This document shows positions 5,594 to 6,998 of a DNA stretch of 6,998 bases, piece after piece. The notes under the pieces are model-generated. The model ran no database searches and had not been told where the DNA came from. It saw only the letters and a program-made list of their open reading frames with translations. Where the stretch lies: positions 1 through 6,998 of the forward strand of contig DAOTUB010000006.1 of NCBI GenBank assembly GCA_034437455.1, in the 5' to 3' direction. A program made the position numbers and the translations under genes. Each line of letters opens with the position of its first letter. The first letter of the stretch is position 1. Source of the DNA: DAOTUB01 sp034437455 (GTDB lineage Bacteria > Chloroflexota > Anaerolineae > B4-G1).

Positions 5594-6846
5594 CCCTGTC
5601 GAAGAAGAACGAGCTGGCCGAGGCCCTGTTCCATTACCTGGTATCCGTCCGCGACGGGCATCCCCGGGCCGAGCGCCCGCTGATCGCCGCTCCCGACACA
5701 CTACGCGCGCTCTACGCCAGCCCGCACCCGGATCTCCAGGAGGCGCTGCGTCACTGCCTGGATGCCTTCCTGGTCGAGCTGGGGCCGGACCCGGGTGTGT
5801 GGGGCGCGGTCGCGGCGCCGGTTGCGGCGCCGGTGGAGGCGCTGGGCGTGGCGCTGGCGGCGTTGAATTGCCTCGGCGGAGGAGCAGAGGGGCAGGGGAG
5901 CACGGGAGCGGGGGAGCAGGAGCGGCGTGACCTGGTGGGCGAGTTCACCGCGGCTCTGATCGCCACCCTGCCGCCAGCCCGCGAGCACGACGCTGCGCTG
6001 GCCTACCACGCCGTCCTGCGCGGCCTGCCCGAAGCTTTCGCCGCTTCCGCCCCCGGTGCCCCATCTCAACCTGCTCAAAGCCCCTATCCCCAACCCCAGA
6101 CTGCTCAGCGTCCCCGAACCCAACAACAGATTACTCGGCGTCCCCGTCCCCGGGGGCGCCTGTTTCACGCCTTGATCGAACGCAGCCCTCTCACCGCCCT
6201 GTGGGCGCTGGACGTGCACACCCCCTCGGCGCTGGATCCATTGGCCGCCGAGTTACTGTCCGGTTGGGACCCTGAAGATCGCCCGGCCAGCGCCTGGCCC
6301 GGCCCCGACGATTGGTTGGAGACGGTGGCGACTCTGCTGGATGACGCACACGTGGCCCGCTGGGCACGCCATCGCTGGTTGGCGCTGCCCGAAACCCGCC
6401 CGGCCTGCCGAAACACTGGCCTGGTACTCGAGGCCCTACGCCGCCGAGACGGGCATAACGCCCACCGCGATCTGCTCCTCGCCTTCTACGAAAATTACGA
6501 TTACTTTCGCGGCGAGACGCGGGTGAACAGGTGGGGCGAGCGGGTGCGCGCTTGGCCAGTCGTGGCCGCGATGGAGAAATTGCTGACCGTCCCCGGAGAC
6601 GACGAACTGATGGTCGAGGCCGCGCTGCGCGTCAACCGCCGGGGCAACGAATACTTCCTCAAGTTTCAGCCCTTGCTGGAACTGGTGGTCGCGGAGGGCG
6701 GCATGCCGGTGGACTATCCCCAGTTGACGTTGAATCTCGTGCTCACGCTCCGGAAATTGGTACCCTACACCACCGAGGCGGCGCGACAGCGAGTATCGTT
6801 TGAAGAGATCGAGTTTGAAGAGGGTCAAGTAAAAAATGAAACCTGA
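5584..6846 (+). CDS. 420-residue helical protein of unknown function with repeat-derived linkers
   Basis: The ATG lies within the end of the preceding gene (10-base overlap), with GGAG (5572-5575) eight bases upstream, so translation is probably coupled. Residues 1-70 are helical (NELAEALFHYLVSVRDG; DLQEALRHCLDAFLVEL). Residues 76-87 hold Val-Ala-Ala-Pro repeats, and 99-114 are a Gly/Glu linker encoded by octamer repeats. A second helical part (about 115-155) follows, then a Pro/Gln/Arg linker at 160-189 made of three 10-residue repeats. Residues 190-400 form a larger helical domain with many Trp (RGRLFHALIERSPLTALWAL; YENYDYFRGETRVNRWGERV; VEAALRVNRRGNEYFLKFQ). The end is acidic, with FEE-IE-FEE from a 15-bp duplication (6799-6822). 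No catalytic motif, membrane segment or signal peptide is visible. A scaffold or complex subunit is possible, but I do not recognise the family. Confidence 0.85.
   Translation: MWIALSKKNELAEALFHYLVSVRDGHPRAERPLIAAPDTLRALYASPHPDLQEALRHCLDAFLVELGPDPGVWGAVAAPVAAPVEALGVALAALNCLGGGAEGQGSTGAGEQERRDLVGEFTAALIATLPPAREHDAALAYHAVLRGLPEAFAASAPGAPSQPAQSPYPQPQTAQRPRTQQQITRRPRPRGRLFHALIERSPLTALWALDVHTPSALDPLAAELLSGWDPEDRPASAWPGPDDWLETVATLLDDAHVARWARHRWLALPETRPACRNTGLVLEALRRRDGHNAHRDLLLAFYENYDYFRGETRVNRWGERVRAWPVVAAMEKLLTVPGDDELMVEAALRVNRRGNEYFLKFQPLLELVVAEGGMPVDYPQLTLNLVLTLRKLVPYTTEAARQRVSFEEIEFEEGQVKNET
5809..5844 (+). repeat. 12-bp in-frame repeat encoding Val-Ala-Ala-Pro
   Basis: Two near-identical 12-base units (5809-5820 and 5821-5832) encode V-A-A-P twice. 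A third, diverged unit (5833-5844) encodes V-E-A-L. The repeat lies in the 420-residue protein between its first and second helical parts. Confidence 0.65.
5879..5926 (+). repeat. Octanucleotide GA-rich tandem repeat inside a coding region
   Basis: Six consecutive 8-mers can be read: GAGGAGCA, GAGGGGCA, GGGGAGCA, CGGGAGCG, GGGGAGCA and GGAGCGGC. They encode a Gly/Glu/Gln-rich linker in the 420-residue protein. An 8-base unit is not a multiple of three, so gain or loss of one unit would shift the frame. Confidence 0.65.
6061..6150 (+). repeat. Three 30-bp in-frame imperfect tandem repeats encoding a Pro/Gln/Arg linker
   Basis: Units at 6061-6090, 6091-6120 and 6121-6150 align with an exact 30-base period. 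Each carries a core at bases 11-20 (CTGCTCAAAG, CTGCTCAGCG, TTACTCGGCG) followed by a C-rich half. They encode three 10-residue repeats (residues 160-189). The array is contiguous with no spacers and lies inside an open frame, so it is not a CRISPR array. Confidence 0.75.
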
Positions 6847-6861
6847 AGCCGTAATGCGTGG
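6834..6861 (+). repeat. Degenerate heptad repeats at the end of the 420-residue gene
   Basis: AAATGAA (6834) and ACCTGAA (6841) are clear 7-base units, followed by weaker ones (GCCGTAA, TGCGTGG). The stop TGA (6844-6846) lies inside the ACCTGAA unit. The same ACCTGAA sequence occurs in the array that ends the JAB gene. Confidence 0.5.
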
Positions 6862-6867
6862 AGGAGG
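6860..6867 (+). promoter_or_regulatory. Strong ribosome binding site for the last gene
   Basis: GGAGGAGG ends five bases before the ATG at 6873. It is the best Shine-Dalgarno match in the window and supports the start of the partial gene at the right edge. Confidence 0.75.
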
Positions 6868-6872
6868 CCAGA

Positions 6873-6998
6873 ATGGCGGCTGACATCAAGACACTGCTGG
6901 AAATCCACCTGCGGACGCTGGCGCTGAGCCACGCGGCGCCGCCGACCGTCTCGCGGCCGGCCTACTGGTTGCGCGGGGCGGGGGCGGTGGGGGCGCGG
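6873..6998 (+). CDS. N-terminal fragment of an unidentified protein, cut by the window edge
   Basis: Forty-two codons are open to the right edge, starting at an ATG with a very strong ribosome binding site and 26 bases after the preceding stop. The protein begins MAADIKTLLEIHLRTLALSH, a likely amphipathic helix, then has a Pro-containing stretch (PPTVSRPAYWLRG) and a Gly/Ala-rich segment. That is too little to assign a family. By position it is probably a further subunit of the same operon; an E1, an AAA+ ATPase or a vWA protein would all be reasonable candidates for genes beyond the edge, but none can be claimed from what is visible. Confidence 0.75.
   Translation, partial: MAADIKTLLEIHLRTLALSHAAPPTVSRPAYWLRGAGAVGAR

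Noticed and set aside
6061..6150. Possible CRISPR-like array (30-bp period)
   Set aside because: The units are directly contiguous without spacers, are imperfect, and keep the reading frame of the surrounding gene.

Overview
The window is about 7 kb of high-GC bacterial DNA. Every gene I can support lies on the + strand, and the genes from 1292 onward are packed like one operon. The organism looks like a filamentous or otherwise multicellular-type bacterium, most plausibly Chloroflexota. That is an inference from the high GC, an effector-associated (Death-like) domain, an FGE-fold protein with a diversified-looking C-terminus, and heptanucleotide repeats. No rRNA, tRNA or housekeeping marker is present to confirm it.

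Layout. Positions 2-1138 hold the 3' part of a gene for a formylglycine-generating-enzyme (FGE)-fold protein. Its last 110 bp or so look like the variable repeat of a diversity-generating retroelement. Then come heptanucleotide repeats, a GC-rich hairpin, a strong intrinsic terminator (1201-1238) and more heptads. The operon follows: a coiled-coil protein with two ubiquitin-like (Ubl) domains, one of them interrupted by an effector-associated domain (1292-2563); a nucleoside 2-deoxyribosyltransferase/DRHyd-like protein (2604-3191); a Ubl-E2 fusion with an intact HPN motif and catalytic Cys (3219-4094); a JAB/JAMM metalloprotease with a long uncharacterised N-terminal region (4116-5327); an 80-residue protein of unknown function (5351-5593); a 420-residue protein of unknown function with repeat-derived linkers (5584-6846); and the first 42 codons of another gene (6873 to the edge).

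How the genes may work together. An E2, a JAB isopeptidase and several Ubl domains in one operon indicate a prokaryotic ubiquitin-like conjugation or signalling system. The E1 is not in the window. The effector-associated domain in the Ubl scaffold and the nucleotide-active DRHyd-like protein point to a conflict (immunity) role. The FGE-fold protein could be a diversified sensor or recognition unit. Two neighbours, the DRHyd-like protein and the Ubl-E2, end in almost the same C-terminal peptide (I-Q-F-x-R-V-S/A), which suggests both dock to, or are processed by, the same partner.

The most notable points are the domain-in-domain architecture of the 1292-2563 protein, the shared C-terminal tail, the DGR-like 3' end of the FGE gene, and short tandem repeats that contain the stop codons of three genes. 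Functions of the 80-residue, 420-residue and last partial proteins are not recognised.
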